Of a stretch of DNA of 10,748 nucleotides, positions 1 through 6,708 are shown piece after piece. Position 1 is the stretch's first letter; every line of letters begins with the position of its first letter. The notes below the pieces were generated by a model. The model ran no database searches and had not been told where the DNA came from. It was given only the letters and a program-made list of their open reading frames with translations. The DNA comes from CAZTDP01 sp964612565 (GTDB lineage Bacteria; Patescibacteriota; WWE3; UBA101185; UBA10185): positions 1 to 10,748 of the forward strand of contig CAZTDP010000018.1 of assembly GCA_964612565.1 (NCBI GenBank). Reading direction: 5' to 3'. The position numbers and the translations under genes are program-made.

Positions 1-26
1 CGTTAACAGTTGAGCAAACAAAAACG

Positions 27-683
27 ATGGAGGTTTTAGATAATTCTGATCTCAGAATATTTATCAAAGAAATGTGGTCGAAATACAATTTAAACACTTT
101 TGAACAACTATCCGACCTACCCATACCCATAGCTTTAATATCTACTACAAAAACTAATATGGATATCACTAATGAAGTCAGGGAGCATTTTGACACTATG
201 ACGGAAGCAATAAGAGGGGATGCCACAGCTTTAGAAATTCCATTTTGTATAGTAGGAAAGACGACACTAAATGAAGATAGCAGAGAAATTTTGCAATTTA
301 ATAATCTTAACTTTCTATTTACAGATTTTGAGAAACTTAGACAAACTTCCGTATCATATAGCCCTGAAAAGTTAGGAGAGGTTGTCGCGAAAATTAGGAA
401 AAGTAGCAGTGAAAACACCTTAATACTTGGGCATACGCATCCCATAACACCGCCAGAAATTCAAAAAGATTTATTAACAACAAGAATTGATAAAGACCTT
501 AAGGAGCAATATGGAATTAGAGAACCCGGACTTAATCTTTCGCTACAAGATATCTATCAGATAGTTTATTTAAGAGAACATTTAGAGGACAATATCCGTT
601 TAATACTAGCTGTAATAATGTACGATGGGGAAAAGGTTTTTGTTGAAATTAGAGAGGGTAAGTTAGTACGTCTGGTTGAGTAA
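27..683 (+). CDS. JAMM/MPN-like (Mov34-type) putative metalloprotease domain protein, 5' end uncertain
   Basis: I do not recognise this protein by overall sequence. It carries a pattern like the JAMM zinc site: a candidate glutamate E70 in a hydrophobic strand (ALEIPFCIVG), then LILGHTHP with H136 and H138, then LSLQDI with S172 and D175. It ends with strand-like segments (RLILAVIMYD, EKVFVEIRE), as in MPN folds. In classical JAMM proteins about 7 residues separate HxH from SxxD; here there are 33, filled by a charged, probably helical insert. Known JAMM enzymes are zinc isopeptidases or peptidases, or inactive scaffolds; the substrate here is unknown. No signal peptide or membrane segment is visible, so it is probably cytoplasmic. 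The ATG at 27 has no Shine-Dalgarno sequence, and the frame stays open upstream to position 3, so the true start may lie outside the window. It converges on the glycosyltransferase gene. Confidence is good for the CDS and moderate for the fold. Confidence 0.6.
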   Translation: MEVLDNSDLRIFIKEMWSKYNLNTFEQLSDLPIPIALISTTKTNMDITNEVREHFDTMTEAIRGDATALEIPFCIVGKTTLNEDSREILQFNNLNFLFTDFEKLRQTSVSYSPEKLGEVVAKIRKSSSENTLILGHTHPITPPEIQKDLLTTRIDKDLKEQYGIREPGLNLSLQDIYQIVYLREHLEDNIRLILAVIMYDGEKVFVEIREGKLVRLVE

Positions 684-730
684 AAATATTTCTTACGTCC
701 TGACGGGCAGCCCACCAAATCCCACAAGTC

Positions 731-1633
731 TTAGCGTAAACTCTCCGCCAAAACCCTCAAAAATCCCACAACCCTGGAACTATAAATCATAAAATAAACA
801 AAAGGCTTGGGATATTTGTTCATGTAATGTTTTCTCAAAAATAACTCCATGGCCCGGGTTGATAACTTCTGCATTTTTAATCTGTGAGTTAAGGGTTTTT
901 TTACAAGGTGTCTTGTTGTGTTTCGAACTCCTACCGATCCGCCCTTCATATGATGCGCCGACCACATTGGAAGATACATTATTTTGGCACCGCTTTGTTT
1001 TATTCGGTAACAAATGTCAACGTCTTCACCGTACAAAAAGAAGTCTTCATCAAAACCTCCTAATTTATCTAACAGGCTTTTTCGTGTAAACATAAAGTGC
1101 GAAATGCAAAGGTCGATTTCGTGAGGCTGTGTCATATCACGGTCTGGTAAAAAATAACCGTTTAAAATTGGGGATTTTGGAAAAAACTTGTTGAGTCCAA
1201 GTATGCGCGATGCTGAGATCCATGGGGTAGGGAAGGCTCTGTGAGCGTCCATGTCCAAACTTTCGTCGGCAAGCAATAGTTTTACGGTTGCGGCCCCAAC
1301 GTCGGCGTGAGAATCAAAGTATTGAATCAAGCCGGGAACTGTATCTTTTTCTGGAAAAGCATCGGCTCCTAAAAATAACAAATATTCGGTGTTAGCCTCT
1401 TTATAAGCTTGATTATAACCTTTAGACAAACCATCGTTTTGACCAACAATTAAATGCACCCATGGAAATTTTTCTTTTATTATAGTAGCCGAATCATCAG
1501 TAGAACCGTTATCTTTAACTATCACTTTTAGATCGGGAATAACAGAATCCCTAATGCCCTGCAAATTGCTTAGGCATTTTTCGATAAACGATGCCTCATT
1601 ATAAATACATATGATGACTGTTACGGGCTTCAT
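731..1633 (-). CDS. Glycosyltransferase family 2 (rhamnosyltransferase-like)
   Basis: The 300-residue protein has the GT-A fold of family 2. The N-terminal strand VTVIICIYNE (4-13) and DNGSTDDS (41-48) form the nucleotide-sugar site. GLSKGYNQAY (68-77) follows, and FLGADAFPE (87-95) occupies the DxD metal-binding position. LGGFDEDFFLYGEDVD (191-206) supplies the acidic catalytic-base region, followed by YLPMWSAHH (220-228). This arrangement is typical of WbbL-like rhamnosyltransferases that build surface polysaccharide; donor and acceptor cannot be read from sequence. There is no clear transmembrane span, but the C-terminal helix region (about 275-297) is hydrophobic and basic and could sit on the inner membrane face. 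The ATG start has no Shine-Dalgarno sequence; a TATAAT box lies 6 bases upstream of it. It is transcribed divergently from the DsbA-like operon and stands alone on its strand here. Confidence 0.9.
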   Translation of the reverse strand: MKPVTVIICIYNEASFIEKCLSNLQGIRDSVIPDLKVIVKDNGSTDDSATIIKEKFPWVHLIVGQNDGLSKGYNQAYKEANTEYLLFLGADAFPEKDTVPGLIQYFDSHADVGAATVKLLLADESLDMDAHRAFPTPWISASRILGLNKFFPKSPILNGYFLPDRDMTQPHEIDLCISHFMFTRKSLLDKLGGFDEDFFLYGEDVDICYRIKQSGAKIMYLPMWSAHHMKGGSVGVRNTTRHLVKKPLTHRLKMQKLSTRAMELFLRKHYMNKYPKPFVYFMIYSSRVVGFLRVLAESLR

Positions 1634-1639
1634 TCACTT

Positions 1640-1645
1640 ATTATA
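1640..1645 (-). promoter_or_regulatory. -10 box for the glycosyltransferase gene (leaderless arrangement)
   Basis: A perfect TATAAT reads on the minus strand, with exactly 6 bases between it and the ATG at 1633. Transcription would then begin at or next to the A of the ATG, giving a leaderless mRNA. I see no good -35 at 16-18 bases. A second, weaker box (TACAAT) lies 7 bases further upstream and would give a short leader without a Shine-Dalgarno sequence. Confidence 0.5.
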
Positions 1646-1686
1646 TATTGTATGCGCGAACAAAACCATCTCAGGGAATTTAAACA

Positions 1687-1716
1687 TTGACAACTATCAA
1701 TACGTTTCTCTAGAAT
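1687..1716 (+). promoter_or_regulatory. Sigma-70-type promoter of the DsbA-CcdA-DUF3105 operon
   Basis: A perfect -35 (TTGACA, 1687-1692) and a 5-of-6 -10 (TAGAAT, 1711-1716) are separated by 18 bases. Initiation is expected near 1723. This is the closest match to consensus in the window. The -10 overlaps an in-frame ATG at 1715, which therefore would not be in the mRNA and cannot be the start of the first gene. Confidence 0.75.
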
Positions 1717-1735
1717 GACTGAATACGTTCAATTT

Positions 1736-1742
1736 AAAGGAG
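1736..1742 (+). promoter_or_regulatory. Strong Shine-Dalgarno fixing the DsbA-like start at 1751
   Basis: AAAGGAG lies 8 bases before the ATG at 1751 and about 13 bases downstream of the predicted transcription start. It decides the start in favour of 1751 over the in-frame ATG at 1715, which has no ribosome site and overlaps the -10 box. Confidence 0.8.
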
Positions 1743-1750
1743 CATTAAAA

Positions 1751-2524
1751 ATGGCAGAAAAAGAATTAAAATCTAAGTTAGCGTCACTTCCTGTCTCTAG
1801 TCTTGCAAACACTTTTCTTGTGTTTGTTATAGTTTTAGGCGCATTTTACGTTGGAGGCCTTACAACAAAACTTAAGATGCTTGAGAGTGGGGAAGTTCCA
1901 AGCCAAAAAACTCAACCGACAGCTGTAGCTGATAAAACAGTTCCGACCAAACCGGCTCCGTCTGCAGATAATTTACCGGAAATTACGCCCGAGGATCATG
2001 TTAGAGGCGACACAAATGCCAGAATTGCTTTAATTGAGTACTCTGATCTTGAGTGCCCATTTTGTAAGTCTTTTCATCCAACGGCTCAACAAGCAGTAGA
2101 TGAGTATCAAGGTCAACTAAAGTGGGTTTACAGACACTTTCCTCTAAATTTTCATGCTAACGCTCAAAAAGAATCTGAGGCTTCTGAGTGTGTAAATGAA
2201 CTAGGCGGAAATGATGCCTTCTGGAAATTTGTTGACGCAATTTACGAAAAAACTACCTCCAATGGACAGGGCTTTGCTTTAGACAAACTAGGACCTTTAG
2301 CTGCTGAAATTGGAGTTAATCAAACGCAATTTCAAACATGTTTAGATTCAGGTAAATATACTCAAAAGGTTCAGGATGAGGCATCGGACGGAACAACAGC
2401 AGGTATTACCGGAACCCCGGGAAATATATTGCTAGACACACAGACAGGAAAGACCACAGTAATACCAGGCGCGGTACCTTACGCACAGCTTAAACAAGCA
2501 ATCGATGCTATGCTTAGAGAATGA
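1751..2524 (+). CDS. Membrane-anchored DsbA-like thiol:disulfide oxidoreductase
   Basis: This 257-residue protein has a short cytoplasmic N-terminus, one transmembrane anchor (about 19-38), a proline- and threonine-rich linker (about 48-78) and a DsbA-type thioredoxin fold outside the membrane. The redox motif is CPFC (102-105) in EYSDLECPFC. The cis-proline loop is GITGTPG, with Thr222-Pro223. Two further cysteines (C147 and C197) lie in the helical insertion and could form a structural disulfide, as in BdbD-like and other Gram-positive or CPR homologues. Its expected role is to introduce or exchange disulfides in exported proteins. It starts the operon, and its stop overlaps the ccdA start by four bases (ATGA), so its redox partner is translationally coupled. 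The start at 1751 rests on the promoter and Shine-Dalgarno positions; a start at 1715 would add 12 residues. No lipobox is seen. Confidence 0.92.
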   Translation: MAEKELKSKLASLPVSSLANTFLVFVIVLGAFYVGGLTTKLKMLESGEVPSQKTQPTAVADKTVPTKPAPSADNLPEITPEDHVRGDTNARIALIEYSDLECPFCKSFHPTAQQAVDEYQGQLKWVYRHFPLNFHANAQKESEASECVNELGGNDAFWKFVDAIYEKTTSNGQGFALDKLGPLAAEIGVNQTQFQTCLDSGKYTQKVQDEASDGTTAGITGTPGNILLDTQTGKTTVIPGAVPYAQLKQAIDAMLRE

Positions 2525-3225
2525 GTTCCGGTTTAGACATTAACTTTTTAGTAGCCTTTACAGGAGGACTGGTAACATTCTTTGCCTCCTGTTTATTACC
2601 ACTAGTACCAGCGTACCTTGCTTTCCTAGCCGGAACAGGGCTCTCGCAAGTAAGTAAAGTGTCGAAACTTAAAATATTTAGGCACAGTTTGGCCTTTGTT
2701 GCGGGACTCTTGACGGTTTTTATTGCATTTGGATTGACTGCAACAACTTTAGGAGCTCTTTTTAATTTTTATAGACCAATTATTCAAAAAACCGGCGGGG
2801 CAGCCCTGATAGTTTTAGGACTTTTCATGGTTGGGGTTATTAAACCGGCTTTTTTGTTAAAAGAAAGCCACCTGTTAAAAGTTAGAGGGGACTGGAGTAA
2901 GTTAGGCCTAGTCGGAGCGTTTTTGTTTGGAATTACTTTTGGCTTTGCATGGACTCCATGTATTGGACCGACTTTGGCGGCCATTATTTTTTGGGCAAGC
3001 CAATCTGAAACAGCTTTAAAAGGTACATGGCTTTTGGTTGGCTACGCATTAGGAATTGGAATGCCGTTTGTGCTCGTCGGATTATTTTTTGACAGGGCAA
3101 GTATTTTGTTAAAGAAAACCGAAGCGTTCGGTTCAATTCTTAACAGAGTTGCCGGAATAATTCTTGCACTTGTAGGTTTCGTGCTTCTTACAGGAAATTT
3201 GCAGTTGTTAAATTGGCATGTCTAA
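2521..3225 (+). CDS. ccdA: CcdA/DsbD-type transmembrane thiol-disulfide transporter
   Basis: The 234-residue protein is almost wholly hydrophobic, with about six membrane spans (near 10-34, 56-80, 92-107, 128-157, 167-191 and 209-229). It has the two membrane cysteines of the CcdA family: C24 in FASCLLPLVPAYL and C147 in AWTPCIGPTL. CcdA moves reducing equivalents from cytoplasmic thioredoxin across the membrane to an extracytoplasmic thioredoxin-fold protein. Here the obvious partner is the DsbA-like protein encoded just upstream with an ATGA overlap. The first motif departs from the usual PCxxP: the residue before the cysteine is serine, while the proline after it is kept. It overlaps the next gene by 8 bases. 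Because only the core membrane domain is present, it is CcdA rather than full DsbD. A reducing role is known for the family; whether this operon oxidises or reduces in vivo cannot be read from sequence. Confidence 0.92.
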   Translation: MSSGLDINFLVAFTGGLVTFFASCLLPLVPAYLAFLAGTGLSQVSKVSKLKIFRHSLAFVAGLLTVFIAFGLTATTLGALFNFYRPIIQKTGGAALIVLGLFMVGVIKPAFLLKESHLLKVRGDWSKLGLVGAFLFGITFGFAWTPCIGPTLAAIIFWASQSETALKGTWLLVGYALGIGMPFVLVGLFFDRASILLKKTEAFGSILNRVAGIILALVGFVLLTGNLQLLNWHV

Positions 3226-3748
3226 ATTTAAAGAATTTGCAAAACAAAATTCGTTTCTACTAATAACTTTTTTGTCAATCTTCGTAATTGTAGGCGTCAT
3301 TATGCTTGTAAGTTCTGGTAGTGAGCCGACGCTGGCCGGAACGGCTGTGCCGGTTAAAAGCCGAAACCATGTGGCACACGGAACATTACCTAAGTTAGCA
3401 GACCCACCATCCTCCGGTGATCATTACGGCGATGGGGTAGCGGGGGCGGGAATTCATGAAACTCCGGTTGAAGATGGTTACATGATTCACAGCTTGGAAC
3501 ACGGTGCTGTTGTACTTAACTACGACCCAAATCAATTAAATCCCGACGAAATTAACAAACTAAAAGATCTTTTTAACAACAAGTTTGTCGGAAAAAAGAT
3601 CATTATGCCAAGACCCGGAATGAGCGCTCCTATAATAATGGTCTCATGGGGATACGAGCTTAAGCTAAAAACAATTGATGAAGCCTCAATGATAAATTTT
3701 ATGCAAACAAATAATGATCACGGACCCGAAAAAGAAGAAATGTTTTAA
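3218..3748 (+). CDS. DUF3105 family membrane-anchored protein
   Basis: The 176-residue protein has one N-terminal membrane anchor (about 12-31) and an extracytoplasmic domain. The domain has the hallmarks of DUF3105: H51 and H54 (NHVAHG), PPSSGDHYG (63-71), and the signature HSLEHGAVVLNY (91-102). The family's function is not established. The conserved histidines (H51, H54, H69, H80, H91, H95) suggest a metal site, which is inference. It contains no cysteine, so it is not itself a thiol carrier despite sharing the operon with DsbA-like and CcdA proteins; it could be a substrate, metal chaperone or assembly factor. The start overlaps the end of ccdA by 8 bases, implying coupled translation; no separate ribosome site is evident. 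The gene ends one base short of the convergent methyltransferase gene, with no recognisable terminator hairpin. Confidence 0.85.
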   Translation: MSKFKEFAKQNSFLLITFLSIFVIVGVIMLVSSGSEPTLAGTAVPVKSRNHVAHGTLPKLADPPSSGDHYGDGVAGAGIHETPVEDGYMIHSLEHGAVVLNYDPNQLNPDEINKLKDLFNNKFVGKKIIMPRPGMSAPIIMVSWGYELKLKTIDEASMINFMQTNNDHGPEKEEMF

Positions 3749-3749
3749 A

Positions 3750-4457
3750 TCACTTAGTTGCCGAAATGCTTAGTATGTGGCACAAGCTGCTGAATGGTGG
3801 TTTGCGCGGAATTTCAAAAAGTTTAAACTGACCAAAACCAAAATAGGTAGGCAACAACTTAACATCTTTAAATCCAATTTCTTTAAGCAGTAACAACAAT
3901 TCGCATTCCGAAAATTCGTGAATATGAACTAAATCGCCGAGAACTTCATTTCCACCGATTTTTTTGGGAAATATTAAAGAGCCTGTTAGCAATCGCGCAA
4001 TATTAAACGGTCTAAGCAGATTCGGCGTGCTTAATATCAGCGCGCCTCCCGGCCTTAAAACCCTATACTGTTCCGATAAAAAGAGAAAAGGTTTACTTAC
4101 ATGCTCAATAACATCGTGATGGAATACCAGGTCAAAACTTTGATCCTGAAACGGCAATTTACTCTCAGGCTCAACTTTAACGTAGGACCATTGCGTAAGT
4201 TCATTTAGCATCTGCGTGTCATTTAAATCTACCGGACAGTTAATAATGTCGGTAGCAATGAGCGACTCGACGTTTTTGCACTTTTTAAGTAAAAGATAAT
4301 CCCAAACTCCTATACCAGTAGAAACAGATAATACGTTTTTAAATTCTTGGGTTTTTTGACAACGAGCGAGCAGTTGAAAAAATGCAGTTTTTTGGGCTGC
4401 TTCTATATTTTGAATGTTTGAAACCCGGCCTAGTATTGGACTATTGTTAGACGCCAC
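3750..4457 (-). CDS. Class I SAM-dependent methyltransferase (Methyltransf_11-like)
   Basis: The 235-residue protein has the Rossmann methyltransferase layout: motif I region VLSVSTGIGVWD (42-53), an acidic end of strand 2 (ATD, 68-70), LPFQDQSFDLVFHHDVIEHV (101-120) containing the post-I and motif II signature, and LRPGGALILSTPN (134-146). Motif I is degenerate: the usual D-x-G-C-G-x-G reads SVSTGIG, but the glycines that contact SAM are partly kept. The substrate is not visible. Position 27 bases downstream of the YfhO-like gene suggests co-transcription and work on surface glycan or lipid-linked sugar. The start codon is GTG, without a Shine-Dalgarno sequence. A possible extended -10 (TGC TAAATT, 4464-4472 minus) lies 6 bases before it and may give an extra leaderless transcript. 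Confidence 0.85.
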   Translation of the reverse strand: MASNNSPILGRVSNIQNIEAAQKTAFFQLLARCQKTQEFKNVLSVSTGIGVWDYLLLKKCKNVESLIATDIINCPVDLNDTQMLNELTQWSYVKVEPESKLPFQDQSFDLVFHHDVIEHVSKPFLFLSEQYRVLRPGGALILSTPNLLRPFNIARLLTGSLIFPKKIGGNEVLGDLVHIHEFSECELLLLLKEIGFKDVKLLPTYFGFGQFKLFEIPRKPPFSSLCHILSISATK

Positions 4458-4484
4458 AATATCAATTTAGCACAGCAATATATT

Positions 4485-6605
4485 TTATTGCAATTTATTT
4501 TGTTTTTTATATTTTTGCTGGATTTTAAATAGTTTGAATCCAAAAAAAGCCGTATGGCCAAACACAAATAACGAGGAAACGGTCAAACCAAAATATATGT
4601 TTGAGGGAACATACTTTATATTTACCTTTGAGTTACCTTTGGGAACATCGAAAGTTAAAAACACACCTCTGCTTCCGTATGATTCATACTTAACCGGTTT
4701 GGAGTTAACTAATACCTTCCAATAAGGTGTGTATTTTACAAAAGTGTATATTTTTGTAGCTGAGTCGGAATTAATTAGGTAAGCATAATTTCCTTGTCTC
4801 ATTGTTTCTGCAACGTAAGTGAAACCTGTGTCCTGTTTTATTAAATCTTTATTATGAAATTGCTGTGTTACGATTCCGGACGGGTCTACAATACTTTCTA
4901 CTCCAAGTTTTTCGTAACTGTTAACATTTTTTAAATTGTTTCCTCTTGAACTGCCTAATCCTAAGTCATCTAAATAATTAGCGTAATTGGCGGGTACGAG
5001 CTGAGAATAACCATAAACGCCCCAAGGATTATATAATAGTGGCTTATTTGCATAAAATTTAGGGTTGTTAGCCATATAAACTCGCCTGCCGGAATATTTT
5101 TCAAAGTTTCGGTCGGCTTGTGTAGTTTGAGGCATCCAATCTGTAAAAAGTTTTTTAGAGATACTAAAAGTATTAAGCTTAAAATCTACCGCTAAAAGTA
5201 CAACTAAAGCAATGTAGCAAAATGATTTAAATGTATTTTTAAAGGACAAAATTATAATCAAAAAAGTAACAGCCGCTAAAATTAACCACCTATCCCACAA
5301 AGTAAAAGTAACTGCCGAATATATAATTTTTTTTAATCCGTAAAACATCGAAAATCGATCGGCGTAGAAATAACTTAATGTCTTAAAATATGCAGCAGTT
5401 AAAATCCAAAATGTTAAACCGGCAATTGCCGATTTTTTGGAAAATACTTTTTTGTGTGGAGTAAAAAACATCGAGGCCATAATTGCGATACCAAAGTTAA
5501 ACAGCTCTGCCGATCTGCCCCAGTATCTAAAAGAGGATAGCATAGGAATCGGCGTCGTTTCCAAAAACGGAATACTTTTTGCAAAACCCAGCAAAAAATA
5601 AGTAGCACATAGTAAGAACGAAAATATTTTTAGTCTTCTATCTTTCCAAACCAAAAAGGACGAAACAACCGCAATTATAAAAATAGGTATACCAGCATAG
5701 TTGTAAACTTCGTGCTCTTTATAATCGGACTCAACGCCGGAACCGGCGTAGCCACCTCCGCGGCCCCAAAATGAGGGGTAAAAAGAGTTTACAATCATTC
5801 CGGGCCTGTATGAACCCTGCAGCCAATATGCGGTACCATCATCGGAGGCACTGCGGGAACTCAAACTGTATAGCTGATAAGTACTAATAAAAAGGGGCAG
5901 TGACAGCACAAAATAAATCAACATGCTCACGACAGCAAATAACGCTGTCGATTTTAAATTTGGCCTTTTTAACTGAACTCCGGCGTACAACATTGAAGTT
6001 CCGATAATAAGTAAAATAGATTGATAATGTCCAAAATAACCCGCAAACGACAACGCAAGCGAAAACAAGAAAATCCTTAAATATGACGGTTTCCTTATAT
6101 AGTTGTCCACCAACAAAATAATTGCCGGAAGAGTATACATTGTTAAGACAATATTAAAATGCTGCTGATGATACAAAATAAAGTGGTTAAAAAAATACGC
6201 GTAATTTGCAAAAAGAAAACCAAGCAGGTTAACATTTTTTCGTTTTAAAAAGATGAACAAACTTATACTTCCCCACAAATAAAGTAAAAGATGTTCAATT
6301 TTGTAAGAAGCAAGCGGACCAAAAGTGTAGACCAATAAAACATTAAAAATATTAAGTACCCCGGACTCAGGCTCGGCGCCTATCGGGTAGCCTGAAAATA
6401 TTTTTTCGGTCCAAATAGACAAACCGCCTGCATTGTGAAGGTTGTCCCAAATGTAAAACCTTAACGGCATGTACCAGTTTTGAGGATCCTCACCTGTAAA
6501 AATAGCATCGGGAGCAAACACAGGCGCATAAGATAAAAAATAAGTACCCAAAGATATTGCTAAAGCTGCGATCAATAATTTGTATTTTTTAAAAAAAGTG
6601 GCCAC
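4485..6605 (-). CDS. YfhO-family polytopic membrane protein (GT-C-like)
   Basis: The 706-residue protein begins with a basic stretch and a membrane span (about 9-29). A first extracytoplasmic loop follows, with the acidic pair E39-D40 and a family-type motif, IWTEKIFSGYPIGAEPESGV (64-83). About a dozen further hydrophobic segments run to about residue 470. A soluble region follows (about 475-660) whose end (YTPYWKVLVNSKPVKY, then RGVFLTFDVPKGNSKVNIKY) matches the characteristic YfhO C-terminal beta domain. A last membrane span and basic tail close it. YfhO relatives are GT-C-fold membrane proteins; Bacillus YfhO is linked to sugar decoration of teichoic acid. By analogy this may transfer a lipid-linked sugar to a surface polymer, but the acceptor is unknown. 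The start is GTG (6603-6605) with no Shine-Dalgarno sequence; a nearby ATG is out of frame. It leads an operon with the methyltransferase and is divergent from the trigger factor gene. Confidence 0.85.
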   Translation of the reverse strand: MATFFKKYKLLIAALAISLGTYFLSYAPVFAPDAIFTGEDPQNWYMPLRFYIWDNLHNAGGLSIWTEKIFSGYPIGAEPESGVLNIFNVLLVYTFGPLASYKIEHLLLYLWGSISLFIFLKRKNVNLLGFLFANYAYFFNHFILYHQQHFNIVLTMYTLPAIILLVDNYIRKPSYLRIFLFSLALSFAGYFGHYQSILLIIGTSMLYAGVQLKRPNLKSTALFAVVSMLIYFVLSLPLFISTYQLYSLSSRSASDDGTAYWLQGSYRPGMIVNSFYPSFWGRGGGYAGSGVESDYKEHEVYNYAGIPIFIIAVVSSFLVWKDRRLKIFSFLLCATYFLLGFAKSIPFLETTPIPMLSSFRYWGRSAELFNFGIAIMASMFFTPHKKVFSKKSAIAGLTFWILTAAYFKTLSYFYADRFSMFYGLKKIIYSAVTFTLWDRWLILAAVTFLIIILSFKNTFKSFCYIALVVLLAVDFKLNTFSISKKLFTDWMPQTTQADRNFEKYSGRRVYMANNPKFYANKPLLYNPWGVYGYSQLVPANYANYLDDLGLGSSRGNNLKNVNSYEKLGVESIVDPSGIVTQQFHNKDLIKQDTGFTYVAETMRQGNYAYLINSDSATKIYTFVKYTPYWKVLVNSKPVKYESYGSRGVFLTFDVPKGNSKVNIKYVPSNIYFGLTVSSLFVFGHTAFFGFKLFKIQQKYKKQNKLQ

Positions 6606-6614
6606 CCATCTATC

Positions 6615-6643
6615 AGTATACTTTTCCGGTTATACACTGCAAA
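6615..6643 (-). promoter_or_regulatory. Probable promoter of the YfhO-methyltransferase operon
   Basis: On the minus strand TTTGCA (6638-6643, 4 of 6 to TTGACA) and TATACT (6615-6620, 5 of 6 to TATAAT) are separated by 17 bases. The expected start near 6608 is about 3 bases from the GTG codon, so the mRNA would be nearly leaderless. The 14-bp palindrome sits just upstream of the -35. Confidence 0.5.
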
Positions 6644-6645
6644 GG

Positions 6646-6659
6646 GGAGCGTACGCTCC
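6646..6659. repeat. Perfect 14-bp palindrome GGAGCGTACGCTCC between divergent promoters
   Basis: The sequence is its own reverse complement with no central gap, and it is GC-rich in an AT-rich surround. It lies immediately upstream of the predicted -35 of the YfhO operon and about 35 bases upstream of the trigger factor -10. Its position suits a dimeric regulator binding site. It is not a terminator for either neighbour, because both genes point away from it. A separate short inverted repeat (CGGT/ACCG, 6659-6671) follows directly. The regulatory role is inferred. Confidence 0.5.
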
Positions 6660-6690
6660 GGTCTAAAACCGTGTTTTTGTCGGGTTTTTA

Positions 6691-6699
6691 TGCTAAACT
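6691..6699 (+). promoter_or_regulatory. Extended -10 of the trigger factor-clpP operon
   Basis: TGC followed by TAAACT (6694-6699) is an extended -10 with no convincing -35 at the right distance; the expected region is T-rich. Initiation near 6706 leaves about 3 bases before the ATG at 6709. An alternative -10 (TATACC, 6699-6704) has a 4-of-6 -35 (TTGTCG, 6677-6682) at 16 bases and would start within the coding region. Confidence 0.4.
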
Positions 6700-6708
6700 A
6701 TACCGGTT

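Noticed and set aside
684..730. Terminator or small gene between the first CDS and the glycosyltransferase
   Set aside because: Only a 3-bp GGG/CCC stem is present, and there is no start with a coding frame.
859..1089. Plus-strand reading frame opposite the glycosyltransferase gene
   Set aside because: It lies antisense within a well-supported GT2 gene, has no ribosome site, and its translation has no recognisable domain.
6659..6690. CGGT/ACCG hairpin followed by T-runs as an intrinsic terminator
   Set aside because: The stem is only 4 bp, and no gene ends upstream in that direction; the region separates divergent genes.
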